Source of the DNA: Trinickia acidisoli
Lineage (GTDB): Bacteria > Pseudomonadota > Gammaproteobacteria > Burkholderiales > Burkholderiaceae
DNA length: 64,000 nucleotides
Assembly (NCBI RefSeq): GCF_017315725.1
Contig: NZ_JAFLRG010000002.1
Span: forward strand, 2,278,178 to 2,342,177
Direction: 5' to 3'
The position numbers and the translations under genes were made by a program. How positions within the stretch are numbered: the stretch's first letter is position 1; every line of letters starts with the position of its first letter. Shown one piece after another: positions 9,319-18,752 of the stretch. The notes beneath the pieces were generated by a model that searched no databases, was not told the origin of the DNA, and saw nothing but the letters and a program-made list of their open reading frames with translations.

Positions 9319-10395
9319 ATGCCGAAGGTTCGTCAACCGCTCGTTTCCCAAGGACGCCGAGCGTTCGTCTCGGGTGCATCCAGTATCGCCATTGCCGCCG
9401 CGGCGTCGCCGCTAATCCTGACGTCGAAGCGCGCCCGGGCAGCGGACCGGCAAATGTCGTTGGTGAGTTGGGGCGGTGATTATCGTCGCGCTGTCGAGGA
9501 GTCGGTCGTCAATCCGTTCATGAAGGAAACGGGTATTCAAGTGACGATCGTCGATACGCCCGACATGGCGAAGCTTCGTGCGCAAGTGATGACCGGTAAT
9601 GTCGAGTGGGATGTGTTCGATGCCCCGGGTGCACTCGGTGTTGCGGGCGCAAACGCGGGACTTTGGGAGCCGTTGGACCCGGCGATATTCGATCGCAACG
9701 ATTTGATCATCGACGTCAAGAACAATCTGTTGCCGTGGTATGTCTTCGTAGGGGGTATCGCGTGGGATCCGAAACGCTATCCGGCCGGCAAACATCCACG
9801 TAATTTCAAAGAGTATTTCGATACCAAAACGTTCCCTGGCCGTCGTACCTTCCGAAATCGGCCCAGCGAGACGTTCGAAGCCGCGCTGCTTGCGGACGGC
9901 GTGCCGCCCAAGCATCTTTATCCACTCGACGTGGACCGCGCGTTTCGCGTGCTCGACCGCATCAAGCCCGACGTCGTCAAATGGATCGACCAGACGCCGC
10001 AAACATTGACGCTACTGGCGACAGGCGAAACCGACTACACGTACACCTACGCATCGCGTGTGAAGCCGGCGAAGGCCTCCGGTCAATCGGTCGACTTTTC
10101 GTTCGACCAGACCGTCAATGGATTCGAGTATTTGGCGGTGGTCAAGAACACCCCGAACAAGCAAGCGGCGATGAAGTTCCTCGCATTCGCGGCGCGTCCG
10201 GATCGTCAGGCGGCATTCATGGAACTCATTGGAAATACGCCTAGTAGTAAGAAAGCACTTGGCCTCATGAGCGCGGAGAGCCGTAAATGGATACCCGATC
10301 TGAATTCCCCAAACAGTGTGCTGATGGACGACTCGTGGTGGGCGAAGAATTTCGACGAGGTGACGCGCCGATTCAAGGAATGGACGATGTCCTGA
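9319..10395 (+). CDS. Second ABC importer substrate-binding protein (paralogue of 1620 gene)
   Basis: A 358-residue binding protein with a twin-arginine-like signal (GRRAFVSGASS) ending near ARA. The mature part (SLVSWGGDYRRAVEE, VDTPDMAKLRAQVMTGNVEWDVFDA, RYPAGKHPRNFKEYFD) parallels the protein at 1620 along its whole length. The start at 9319 follows GAGGAGGT; a GTG at 9304 is possible but overlaps that site. It has no permeases of its own, so it probably feeds the importer at 2760-5639 with a second ligand, or is an acquired spare. A 237-bp gap with an AT-rich stretch before it suggests its own promoter. Confidence 0.87.
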   Translation: MPKVRQPLVSQGRRAFVSGASSIAIAAAASPLILTSKRARAADRQMSLVSWGGDYRRAVEESVVNPFMKETGIQVTIVDTPDMAKLRAQVMTGNVEWDVFDAPGALGVAGANAGLWEPLDPAIFDRNDLIIDVKNNLLPWYVFVGGIAWDPKRYPAGKHPRNFKEYFDTKTFPGRRTFRNRPSETFEAALLADGVPPKHLYPLDVDRAFRVLDRIKPDVVKWIDQTPQTLTLLATGETDYTYTYASRVKPAKASGQSVDFSFDQTVNGFEYLAVVKNTPNKQAAMKFLAFAARPDRQAAFMELIGNTPSSKKALGLMSAESRKWIPDLNSPNSVLMDDSWWAKNFDEVTRRFKEWTMS

Positions 10396-10445
10396 CTGCG
10401 CCGATGAACTCGGCATAGCGTACGCAATTCATTCAAGGAGAAAGC

Positions 10446-11519
10446 ATGGAGTCACGTAATCCGATGAGCGAAGACATCGACGCGCTGAAGCGACGCGTCG
10501 ATATTTCAACCGCGTTCGGTTGGTCGGTGGTTTCCGGGTTGACGGCCATCGTATTGCGGGAGAAAGGCGAGACGGCACTCAACGACGTATGGCGCGCATT
10601 GATGACCGCGGAGCAATCGCACCGCTTTGTCGACGCGCTCGAAAAGCTCGGCATTCGCGGCGGCACGCCCGCGGTGACGGCCGCGAAATATCACTACTTC
10701 AGCAATTCGATCGGCGGCATCGACATGCAGTACATCGAGGAGTCGCCGAAGAAGGTATGGATTCGCTATCTGCCGCCGTGGGGAACGTATCCGGGCATCT
10801 CGGCACTCACGGTACCGCCGTCGGTGCGGCGAACGATTCTTTCCACGTGGCACCCGCGTAACGGCGAGTTTCTCGGATGCCCCAGGCTGGGATGGGTTGC
10901 GACGAAATTCGTGGCGGAAGGACATCAGTACGACGAGGGTTATTTCATGGAATACGACCATGACTTGACGCCGCAGGAGCGCTTCAGGGTCGAACACGTC
11001 GAACGAACGCCCGAGTTCGACGCGGCGAAGGCACCCAAGCTCGATCCTGCTGTTTGGCCCGAGCAGCGTGTCCTGAAAGGCAGCGCCAACTATGCCTCGG
11101 ATTACGTCAAGCACGTTATCGAAGTCATGGTGCGGCAGTTCGGCATGCATAGCGCTTGTCATATGGTGGCCACGGCGATGAAACTGCTTGCCGTGCAATT
11201 CACACCGTCGCTGAAAGCGTTGACGAAGGTGCAAGGCAACGGCGCATTGGCGTTGGCGCAAACTTATGCCGCCGTCATGGGCGCTTTCAAGAACGCGCCG
11301 CGCGTGCAGGAAACCGAGCCCGATTCTGCCGAGGTGAGCTTCGATACCTTCGAACCGTTTCCGTTTCTCACGTCGTCATCGATGCGAGCGGCCGTGTTCG
11401 CGTTCTTCGAGATGAGTGTGAGAACGCTGAATGGACATGTACGTATCGAGCGCGCGTTCGACGAGAAGGCGAGCACCGAACGGTGGACCCTGACCGACAC
11501 GCATCGGTGGCTTTGGTGA
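10446..11519 (+). CDS. Conserved protein of unknown function (357 residues)
   Basis: I do not recognise this family with certainty. It is soluble: no signal peptide or clear membrane segment. Visible blocks are AKYHYFSNSIGGIDMQYIEE, IRYLPPWGTYPGISAL, TWHPRNGEFLGCPRLGW and YDEGYFMEYDHDLTP, with an HSACHMVATAMKLLA helix near residue 240 that contains two His and one Cys. The start follows AAGGAGAAAGC. It lies between a binding protein and a CoA ligase (16-bp gap to the latter), so it may act on the CoA thioester or free acid made or used by the ligase. Conserved Trp/Tyr-rich blocks suggest an enzyme pocket (inference only). Confidence 0.75.
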   Translation: MESRNPMSEDIDALKRRVDISTAFGWSVVSGLTAIVLREKGETALNDVWRALMTAEQSHRFVDALEKLGIRGGTPAVTAAKYHYFSNSIGGIDMQYIEESPKKVWIRYLPPWGTYPGISALTVPPSVRRTILSTWHPRNGEFLGCPRLGWVATKFVAEGHQYDEGYFMEYDHDLTPQERFRVEHVERTPEFDAAKAPKLDPAVWPEQRVLKGSANYASDYVKHVIEVMVRQFGMHSACHMVATAMKLLAVQFTPSLKALTKVQGNGALALAQTYAAVMGAFKNAPRVQETEPDSAEVSFDTFEPFPFLTSSSMRAAVFAFFEMSVRTLNGHVRIERAFDEKASTERWTLTDTHRWLW

Positions 11520-11535
11520 AGCGGACGACGAAAGA

Positions 11536-13101
11536 ATGGAACGACATCTTCCGATGAATCACTTTTCGACTGACGACAATATTCCGAAGCTGCTTCGCGA
11601 TTGTGCGAAACGAAGCCCCGAGCATGTGTTCTGCCGAAGCGACACCGAGACGCTCACCTATGCCACGCTGAACGAGCGAGTCAATCATCTCGCGAATGGG
11701 TTGAGTCGCATGGGTGCGGCGGCGGGTACGCGAGTCGCGGTCATGCTTGCGCATCACATCGACCACGCGCTGGCATTCTTCGCGCTGTGCAAAATCGGCG
11801 CGGTTCAGGTGCCGATTAACGTTCATTTGAAGGGTGCCGGGCTCGAGCATGTGCTGACGCATTCCGAGCCCGAATTCGTGATTGCGGATCGCTGCTATTC
11901 GGATGCGCTCGCTCCGATTATCGAGCGTATGCGTGTCCGCGTGATTTGGCGCGGCGACGTTGAGGGTGCCGCGGATAGTGACGGCAATTTTGCTTGCGCG
12001 GCGTCGCACCCGAGCGCGGCCGAACCCGCGTTTGACGCAAGCGATGCCGATTTGCGCGCGATCCTCTACACGTCCGGCACGACGGGCCCAGCCAAGGGTG
12101 TGCAGATGACCGACCGGATGTACCGCGCCGCGGCACTCGGATCGTCATGGATCGGCTCGATCGAGCCTGGCAGTGTGCTGCATTTCTGGGATCCGATCTA
12201 TCACGTCTTCGGTAGCGAAGTGCTGGTCATGGCACTAATGCAGCCCATTACGCTCGCGTTCGTTCCGAGGTTCAGCGCGTCGGGTTTCTGGGGCGAGGCG
12301 AAGAAGTTTCAGGCAACTCATCTGCATTTCGTCGGCGGTGTGCTGCAATTGCTTCTCAAACAACCGCCGTCGGATCTGGACCGTTGCCATGCCGTGAAAG
12401 TGGCGTGGGGAGGCGGTGCCCCGGTCGACGTATGGAGAGCGTTCGAAAGCAGATTCGGCGTGCTGGTTCGAGAGGGATATGGCATGACGGAAACGTCGAG
12501 CTTCAGTGTGATCAACGTGGACGGCAGAGTCGGTTCGATCGGGAAGGCGGTCGATTACTTTACCGTTGAAGTCGTAGACGAAGGTGGCAGGTGCGTCCCG
12601 CCTGGGGCGATCGGCGAAATCCGCGTTTCGCAGCGTGAGCCCGGAACGATGACGCCGGGCTACTACCGCAATCCGGAAAAGACGGCCGAAGTGATCCGTG
12701 ACGGTTGGCTTTACACGGGTGACCTGGCTCGACAAGACGACGAAGGTTTCTTCTATTTTCTGGGGCGTAAAAAGGATAGCCTGCGCCGTCGAGGCGAGAA
12801 CGTCTCGGCATGGGAAGTCGAAAACGTCGTGAACGGACATCCTTGCGTCGAGGAGAGCGCACTGATCGGCGTGCAGAACGAGTTTGGCGACGAGGATTTG
12901 AAGATCTTCCTCAAGCTGAAGGCCGACGTGCCGGCGTTCTCGCCCGACGAATTCGTTTCTTGGTGCCAGGCGCGGATGGCAAAATTTCAGGTGCCGCGCT
13001 TCGTCGTCGTTGTCGATGACTTTCCCAAGACGCCTACGCAGCGAGTGCAAAAGACCATGCTGTCGCAGCGAATCGATGACTGCTGGGATTCGGAAGCTTA
13101 G
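11536..13101 (+). CDS. AMP-forming acyl-CoA ligase (CaiC-like)
   Basis: A 521-residue ANL-superfamily ligase. The phosphate-binding loop reads LYTSGTTGPAKGV, the adenine motif GYGMTETSS, the hinge region LYTGDLARQDDEGFFYFLGRKKDSLRRRGENVSA, and the C-terminal Lys is in TPTQRVQKTML. It activates a carboxylic acid to its CoA thioester through an acyl-adenylate. The sequence around KVAWGGGAPVDVWRAFESRFGV resembles crotonobetaine/carnitine-CoA ligases, which would suit an amine-derived substrate, but this is a family resemblance only. The second Met (11554, MNHFSTDDN) is an alternative start. It ends the plus-strand operon and faces the FAD oxidase at 13297. Confidence 0.87.
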   Translation: MERHLPMNHFSTDDNIPKLLRDCAKRSPEHVFCRSDTETLTYATLNERVNHLANGLSRMGAAAGTRVAVMLAHHIDHALAFFALCKIGAVQVPINVHLKGAGLEHVLTHSEPEFVIADRCYSDALAPIIERMRVRVIWRGDVEGAADSDGNFACAASHPSAAEPAFDASDADLRAILYTSGTTGPAKGVQMTDRMYRAAALGSSWIGSIEPGSVLHFWDPIYHVFGSEVLVMALMQPITLAFVPRFSASGFWGEAKKFQATHLHFVGGVLQLLLKQPPSDLDRCHAVKVAWGGGAPVDVWRAFESRFGVLVREGYGMTETSSFSVINVDGRVGSIGKAVDYFTVEVVDEGGRCVPPGAIGEIRVSQREPGTMTPGYYRNPEKTAEVIRDGWLYTGDLARQDDEGFFYFLGRKKDSLRRRGENVSAWEVENVVNGHPCVEESALIGVQNEFGDEDLKIFLKLKADVPAFSPDEFVSWCQARMAKFQVPRFVVVVDDFPKTPTQRVQKTMLSQRIDDCWDSEA

Positions 13102-13156
13102 GCTTTCAATCGATTGCGCTGTTCGTAGCCGACTCAATGGTGACTAGCACCGAAGG

Positions 13157-13185
13157 GCGGGCGTCGCGAGTGAGCGGCGACCCGC
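13157..13185. terminator. GC-rich hairpin between convergent genes
   Basis: GCGG and GTCGC arms pair with GCGAC and CCGC around a 9-nt loop between the ends of the CoA ligase and the FAD oxidase. No T-run follows, so it may be a weak bidirectional terminator or only a stable stem. Confidence 0.3.
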
Positions 13186-13296
13186 ATGCGGCCGGTGCGA
13201 GGTGAAGTGGCCGATCAACGTTGCTTGCCGACATGATGTATCCCGGCGCGAGCCTGACGGCCGATGCATCGTGACGCAGCGTCGCGCCGTTGCCGC

Positions 13297-14484
13297 TCAG
13301 GACACCGCGCCCAGGCCATACTTGCCCGTCAACAATTCGCCGGTTGCGAAGCGTTCGATCGAGTACGGTTTGAGCGACACATCGGTCGGCAGGCCGAGCG
13401 CTTCTTGCGCGAGCACGCGGCCGACTGTCGGAGAGAGCTTGAAGCCGTGGCCCGAGAAGCCATAGCCGACCACCAGCCCCTCAATTCCGGGCAGTTTGCC
13501 CAGCACGGGATTCCAGTCGGGCGTCACGTCGTACACGCCGGTCCAGGACGAAGCGATGCCGGCTGTCTCATACGCCGGAAAGCGTTCGGCCACTTGAGCG
13601 CCCACTTCGACCACGTAGTCCATCGGAATATCGCCTTGCTCGGTTTCGGCCGTATTGAGTTTTTCGCCGACCACGCCCTCGCTCACGAGCATCTGATTGC
13701 CGCCATAGCTGCGGTAATAGAGCATGCCCGGCGATGCGAGATCCTTGAACACCGGCATCGAGAACGTGTACTTCGCAGCTTCGCATTCGAGCGCGAGTAC
13801 GGCATGGCGCTCGGGCATGATCGGGAGACTCAGGCCAGTCCAACCCGCGAGTTCCGGCGTCCAGATATTCTGCGTACTGATGACCATCGACGTGGTGAAA
13901 TCGCCGATGCTCGTCGAAACGCCGACGACCTTGTTGTTCTCGAAGAGAATCTTGTTGACGGTCGCGTTCTCGCGAATCGTGATGCCGCCGCGGCGAGCGG
14001 CCCGCGCGAAGCTGGTCGCGACGAGGTAGGCATCGGCGAAGCCCGCTTCCGGTTCATAGCCGATCAGTGCCGCATCGTCGAACCGCGCGATCGGCAGCAA
14101 TTCCTTCGCCTGCCGCGCGTCGAGTAATTCGAGCGGAATGCCTTGCGCTTGCTGTTGCGCGAGTGAGGCACGAAGCGGTTCGATCTTGTCGCCCTCGCTG
14201 GCAACGATCATATAGCCGCACTTCACCAAGCCGCAGGACGCTTCGTCGTCGCCGAGATAGGTGGCGAAGTTGTTGAACACCTCCCACGATTTGCGGGCGA
14301 GTTCGACGTTCTCCTTGACCGAATAATGAGTCCGCAAGATGCCTGAGGATTGCGAGGTCGTGCCCGCTCCAATCGTTCCGCGGTCGAGAACCAGTACGTT
14401 CTTCGCACCCAACTTCGACAGTTGGAACGCCACCGAGCTGCCGATGACACCCGCCCCGATCACCACAACGTCATATGTATTCAC
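13297..14484 (-). CDS. FAD-dependent oxidoreductase (DAO/DadA/sarcosine oxidase beta type)
   Basis: A 395-residue flavoprotein with the dinucleotide fold DVVVIGAGVIGSSVAFQLSKLG, the ATG-less FAD contact GTIGAGTTSQSSGILR and the C-terminal block SWTGVYDVTPDWNPVLGKLPGIEGLVVGYGFSGHGFKLSPTVG (read in pieces), typical of sarcosine, dimethylglycine and D-amino acid oxidases. The GTG at 14484 is chosen because AGAGGA lies 8 nt before it and the FAD fold then starts at residue 5; a longer reading to 14733 has no such site. It converges on the CoA ligase gene. A secondary or tertiary amine substrate would fit the amine importer upstream. Confidence 0.85.
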   Translation of the reverse strand: MNTYDVVVIGAGVIGSSVAFQLSKLGAKNVLVLDRGTIGAGTTSQSSGILRTHYSVKENVELARKSWEVFNNFATYLGDDEASCGLVKCGYMIVASEGDKIEPLRASLAQQQAQGIPLELLDARQAKELLPIARFDDAALIGYEPEAGFADAYLVATSFARAARRGGITIRENATVNKILFENNKVVGVSTSIGDFTTSMVISTQNIWTPELAGWTGLSLPIMPERHAVLALECEAAKYTFSMPVFKDLASPGMLYYRSYGGNQMLVSEGVVGEKLNTAETEQGDIPMDYVVEVGAQVAERFPAYETAGIASSWTGVYDVTPDWNPVLGKLPGIEGLVVGYGFSGHGFKLSPTVGRVLAQEALGLPTDVSLKPYSIERFATGELLTGKYGLGAVS

Positions 14485-14662
14485 AGATCCATTCCTCTTT
14501 TTCAGCAAGGCATGGACGAAGTGTGAGTCGGAAAAATCAGCGCCGCGGAAATATAAGGAGATTCGATCTTTAGTAAAAGCGCCTATCGATAATCCCGGCA
14601 TTCGGCGCCTGACTGCCGGGCGATCGAGCCGGAACGGCGACGAGAATGTCGCCGTTTTGCGT

Positions 14663-15949
14663 TTACTTGACTCGGTGCGGGTCCTCGTGACCAAGCCGGC
14701 GAATTCGTCCGGTGAAAAGCACGACCGCCGCAACCACGGGGATGATGAGCATGCCTTCGAGAACGTCGGGATCCAGCGGTAGATGAGCTGCGTGAAGCGC
14801 CCGTAACGCCGCGCCCGAAAGATTGAGGACGTAGTAGGAGATCGCGGCTACCGATAAACCCTCGACGGCGTGTTGCATCCGCAGTTGCGTGCGTGCCGTC
14901 CGATTCATCCCTTCGAGCAGTGCGGTCGTATGTTCTTCCTGCGCTAGGTTGACGCGAGTTCGCAAAAGATCGACGGCGCGCGCGAGCCGCGTTGCGGATT
15001 GTTGGTGGCGCGCCCAAACCGAACTGCAGGTTTGCATGGCAGGCAGAAGCCGGCGTTGCATGAATTCGGCGATGGTCGGAAAGCCTTCGATTCGCTCTTC
15101 CCGAAGTTCGGCGATGCGGGCGACGATGAGCTTTTCGTACGCTTCGGATGCGCTGAAGCGTGTTTCAAGGCCGGCGTGCGCCTCCATTTGCCCTGCCAGC
15201 CGCGTGAGTTCGCGCAGTAGATAAGCGTCGTCGTGGTCGTGACCGGGCTGCTCCATGCGCCGCATGAGCGCGGAGAGCGATCCGTCGAGCTTGCTTAGAA
15301 ACTGACTGTGACGGCGCGCATCGGGCAGGGCGAGCAGCGCCATCATGCGATAGGTTTCGATTTCGAACAGGCGTTGGATGAGACGGCCGGCCTGCGCTTC
15401 GCGGAATCCGAGATCGAGCACGAGAAAGCGCGAGAAATGATCTTCATGCACGAGCCAGTCGCAATAGACCTCGCCGCCTGTCAGAACCTTGCTTCCCACG
15501 AGCACGGGCCCCGGCAATAACTCGTGAACCTGCATGCGGGCACGTTCAGCGTCTTCATTGCAGCGCAATTCCGCATGAACGGCGACGAAGACGCTTTCTT
15601 TCAGCATGGCGAGCCACGAAGCGGGGAGATCCCGCATGGCCGCCCCGCAAAACAAACCATCGGGTGCGCCGGTATGGACGAACGTGAAAGTGGAGAACTC
15701 CGTGTGTTTCTCCCACTTGACCTGCCAGTTATCTTTTTTTGCCGCGTAATGATTGTGCTGCGGCGACGGCGGCGGCAGATCCATAGCGACAGACAATGCG
15801 GCTAGCAAGCGGCCGTGGATCTCTTCGTCGCGCTCGGAATAGATGGCGAGATGGCTCAGGGATGCGGGGCCGTCGATCCGAAGGAACGGGCGGGCGTGAA
15901 GCTCCTTCGAGAGCGGATCTCTGAGCGGATGGTCGAGCGAAGAGAACAT
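14663..15949 (-). CDS. DUF3422 family membrane-anchored protein
   Basis: A 428-residue protein matching the DUF3422 family pattern: HPLRDPLSKELHARPFLRIDGPA at the N-terminus, a long alpha-helical middle (RLIQRLFEIETYRMMALLALPDAR) and two hydrophobic helices near the C-terminus (VEGLSVAAISYYVLNLSGAAL and VLEGMLIIPVVAAVVLFTG). The chosen start gives the usual family length; in-frame extension upstream would run into the divergent ETF:QO gene. The function of the family is not known. It is common as a core gene next to ETF:QO in Burkholderia-type genomes, from which it is divergently transcribed. Confidence 0.85.
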   Translation of the reverse strand: MFSSLDHPLRDPLSKELHARPFLRIDGPASLSHLAIYSERDEEIHGRLLAALSVAMDLPPPSPQHNHYAAKKDNWQVKWEKHTEFSTFTFVHTGAPDGLFCGAAMRDLPASWLAMLKESVFVAVHAELRCNEDAERARMQVHELLPGPVLVGSKVLTGGEVYCDWLVHEDHFSRFLVLDLGFREAQAGRLIQRLFEIETYRMMALLALPDARRHSQFLSKLDGSLSALMRRMEQPGHDHDDAYLLRELTRLAGQMEAHAGLETRFSASEAYEKLIVARIAELREERIEGFPTIAEFMQRRLLPAMQTCSSVWARHQQSATRLARAVDLLRTRVNLAQEEHTTALLEGMNRTARTQLRMQHAVEGLSVAAISYYVLNLSGAALRALHAAHLPLDPDVLEGMLIIPVVAAVVLFTGRIRRLGHEDPHRVK

Positions 15950-16187
15950 GGATGTATCGATAGCCGGGCGTGACAGTGTAGCGTGTTCACATGGTGGGAG
16001 CGGAGGACTGTGGTTTTCACCGTCCGATGGATCTTCGGGCTGCTGTTCTTTCTGCTGTCGAGCGTTCGATTCCGCAAAATTAAACGAGCGGTTGTGTGCA
16101 GCATAAGAATGATTTATGTCGGAGGCACTTAAATCGTTCCTGCCTATGATGAGCCAAGCATGAGCCAAGCCTAGATACGCTATCGAT

Positions 16188-17861
16188 ATGAATACGCAAA
16201 AACTTACTGAGCAATACGGCCCTCGCGAGTCGATGGAATACGACGTCGTGATCGTCGGCGGAGGCCCCGCCGGTCTGTCCGCGGCCATCCGGCTCAAGCA
16301 GCTCGCGCAAGACAAAGGCGTCGAGCTGGGCGTGTGCGTGCTCGAGAAGGGGTCGGAGATCGGCGCGCACATCCTCTCGGGCGCCGTGATGGACCCGCGC
16401 GCCATGGACGAGCTCATTCCCGATTGGAAGGAGAAAGGTGCGCCTTTGAACGTTGCGGTGACGGAAGATCGTTTCCTCTTTCTCACTGAGAAAGGTTCTG
16501 TCAAGACGCCGAACTGGGCGCTACCCGAGAATTTCAAGAACCACGGCAACTACGTCATCAGTCTGGCCAACGTCACGCGCTGGCTTGGGCAGCAAGCCGA
16601 GGCGCTGGGCGTCGAGATCTTCCCCGGCTTCGCCGCAGCGGAGGTGCTCTATCACGACGACGGCTCGGTCAAGGGCGTGGCGACGGGCAACATGGGCATC
16701 GGCAAGGACGGCGAGCCCACCGAGAATTTCCAACTCGGCATGGAGCTGCACGCGAAATACACGCTGTTCTGCGAAGGCGCGCGCGGCCATCTGGGCCGCC
16801 GCCTCAGCGAGAAGTTCAAGCTCGAGCAAGGGGCCGACCCGCAGGTCTACGGCATCGGCATCAAGGAACTGTGGGAAATCGATCCGGCCAAGCATCAGCC
16901 GGGGCTGGTGATCCATACGGCCGGCTGGCCGCTCGATACGCAAACGTACGGCGGCTCGTTCCTCTATCACATCGACAACCACCAGGTGATGGTGGGCTTC
17001 GTGGTCGGCCTGGGCTATACGAATCCGTACCTGTCGCCGTTCGAGGAATTCCAGCGCTACAAGACGCACCCCGAGATCCGCCGGTTCCTGGAAGGCGGCA
17101 AACGCATTTCGTACGGTGCACGCGCGATTACGGCCGGGGGCATCCTATCGCTGCCCAAGCTCGTATTCCCGGGCGGCGCGCTCGTGGGCGACGACGCGGG
17201 CTTCTTGAATGCCTCGCGCATCAAGGGCAGCCACGCCGCGATCAAGAGCGGCATGCTGGCGGCGCAGGCCGCGTTCGACGCGGTGCAGGCGGGCCGCCAA
17301 GGCGATGAGCTGGCGGCCTACCCCGAGTCGTTCAAGCAATCGTGGTTGCATGAAGAACTGAACCGTGCGCGCAATTTCAAGCAGTGGATGAGCAAGGGGC
17401 TCTATCTGGGCACGCTGATGGTCGGGATCGAGCAGAAGCTGTTCGGTGGCAAGGTGCCGTGGACGCTGCATCATCGGCATCGCGATCACGAGATGCTCAA
17501 GCCGGCCTCGCAGTGCACGCCGATCGTCTATCCGAAGCCGGACGGCAAGCTCACGTTCGATCGGCTCTCGTCGGTGTTCCTCTCGAACACGAACCACGAG
17601 GAAAATCAGCCGGCGCATTTGACGCTCAAGGATGCAGCGGTGCCGGCGGAGGTGAATCTGCGTACCTATGCGGGCCCCGAAGGGCGCTACTGCCCGGCGG
17701 CCGTGTATGAGTTCGTGAAGAACGAGGACGGGGGCGACCGGCTCGTCATCAATGCGCAGAACTGCGTGCATTGCAAGACGTGCGACATCAAGGACCCGAC
17801 GCAGAATATCGTTTGGGTGACGCCCGAAGGCGGCGGCGGGCCGAACTACGCGAATATGTGA
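16188..17861 (+). CDS. Electron transfer flavoprotein:ubiquinone oxidoreductase
   Basis: A 557-residue inner-membrane iron-sulfur flavoprotein that passes electrons from ETF to ubiquinone. Visible features are the FAD fold DVVIVGGGPAGLSAAIRLKQ (residues 15-34), the quinone/FAD region GGAFPGGALVGDDAGF-like block LVFPGGALVGDDAGFLNASRIKG, and the C-terminal [4Fe-4S] ligands CP in GRYCPAAVYEF and NCVHCKTCDIKDPTQNI. The length is normal for the family. It would accept electrons from acyl-CoA, dimethylglycine and similar dehydrogenases, which suits the catabolic clusters nearby, although it is usually a core gene. Confidence 0.95.
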   Translation: MNTQKLTEQYGPRESMEYDVVIVGGGPAGLSAAIRLKQLAQDKGVELGVCVLEKGSEIGAHILSGAVMDPRAMDELIPDWKEKGAPLNVAVTEDRFLFLTEKGSVKTPNWALPENFKNHGNYVISLANVTRWLGQQAEALGVEIFPGFAAAEVLYHDDGSVKGVATGNMGIGKDGEPTENFQLGMELHAKYTLFCEGARGHLGRRLSEKFKLEQGADPQVYGIGIKELWEIDPAKHQPGLVIHTAGWPLDTQTYGGSFLYHIDNHQVMVGFVVGLGYTNPYLSPFEEFQRYKTHPEIRRFLEGGKRISYGARAITAGGILSLPKLVFPGGALVGDDAGFLNASRIKGSHAAIKSGMLAAQAAFDAVQAGRQGDELAAYPESFKQSWLHEELNRARNFKQWMSKGLYLGTLMVGIEQKLFGGKVPWTLHHRHRDHEMLKPASQCTPIVYPKPDGKLTFDRLSSVFLSNTNHEENQPAHLTLKDAAVPAEVNLRTYAGPEGRYCPAAVYEFVKNEDGGDRLVINAQNCVHCKTCDIKDPTQNIVWVTPEGGGGPNYANM

Positions 17862-17911
17862 GGGTACGGGGGTAAGTTACCGATGGGCCCGTCGATGCGT
17901 TGATATTGCTT

Positions 17912-18531
17912 TCATCGCGGTGACGCCTCTTCGATTGCGCGGCGTGCGCGGAGAAGTTCATCGGCAAGACGGTCGACATTGGGGAGGAGCGTTCGGTATT
18001 CGGCAGCAAGCACCTTGTTCGGCAACCCGTCCAGTGCATATTTCGCGACGGCAAGATCCTTCTGCGCGCAGAGAGTCAATCCAACGGGTGGGTTCTCGTC
18101 CTCTCGCATCCAGTGCTCTCTCGCATAGTTTAGATACCTGTGCATTTGGCCCGCGTCGGCATGACTAAATCTACCGATTTTCAAGTCGATTACTACAAGC
18201 GCTTTGAGCCGGCGATGAAAAAACAGAAGATCCACTCGGTACCATTCATCGCCGATCCGAAGAAGCCGCTGGCGCCCGACGAACGCGAAATCATCGCCGA
18301 GTTCGAGGAGAAAATCTTCAAGGCGGCGAACGAGCGCAGCTTCAAGATCGGACTCTGAATATTCATCTCGATGTGTCGGCCGATTTCCCAGTAGCTTGCA
18401 GTCATTAATGCATTGACCGTTCGCGCCGCCATGTGTCGCGCGCTTTCCAGCATGCCGACGATCGCAGTTCGCAACTGCTCGTAGTTAGCCGCCCCTGTGA
18501 GTACGTCAGTAATCTTCTTTCGTCCAGGCAT
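17912..18531 (-). pseudogene. Decayed DUF1016/PDDEXK nuclease (YhcG-like) gene with internal deletion
   Basis: Two parts of one gene lie in different frames. From 18531 the N-terminal DUF1016_N part reads TDVLTGAANYEQLR and NALMTASYWEIGRHIE. At about 18363 the frame changes directly into EYSESDLEAALVRRLEDF, then FVGRQRLLRIGDEWYRVD, DLLFFHRRLKALVVIDLKIG and LILCAQ-like GLTLCAQKDLAVAKYAL down to the stop at 17912. The family normally has about 350 residues; about 150-200 in the middle are missing. The PD-(D/E)xK core (VDLLFF...VVIDLK) is intact, but the fusion is out of frame. It lies at the left border of the T6SS island. Confidence 0.8.
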
Positions 18532-18752
18532 AGTTTGCGTCTACTCGATTGTGATTGGCGTGACGGTGCGCCGAGTAGTGTAGTACGGCCACTTGAGACG
18601 TTCGACTAGGCAAGATAGTTTTACGGACGAATGACCGGTTACCGAGACTTGCGGCCGGTCTCGAAGCTGCGCATCTTGAGGGCGGTTTGGCAAGGGCGGG
18701 GACGGACGTGGGTCGCGCTGTGGCTTTGCTCGTGCAGCGGCTTGCGTGACGA

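Noticed and set aside
15950..16549. N-terminal extension of the DUF3422 gene across the ETF:QO start
   Set aside because: The extra 200 residues are antisense to ETF:QO, lack family resemblance, and the shorter form has the normal length.
18140..18358. Plus-strand 72-codon frame (KKPLAPDEREIIAEFEEKIF)
   Set aside because: It looks protein-like at first but is antisense to the conserved C-terminal DUF1016 sequence, which has clear family blocks.
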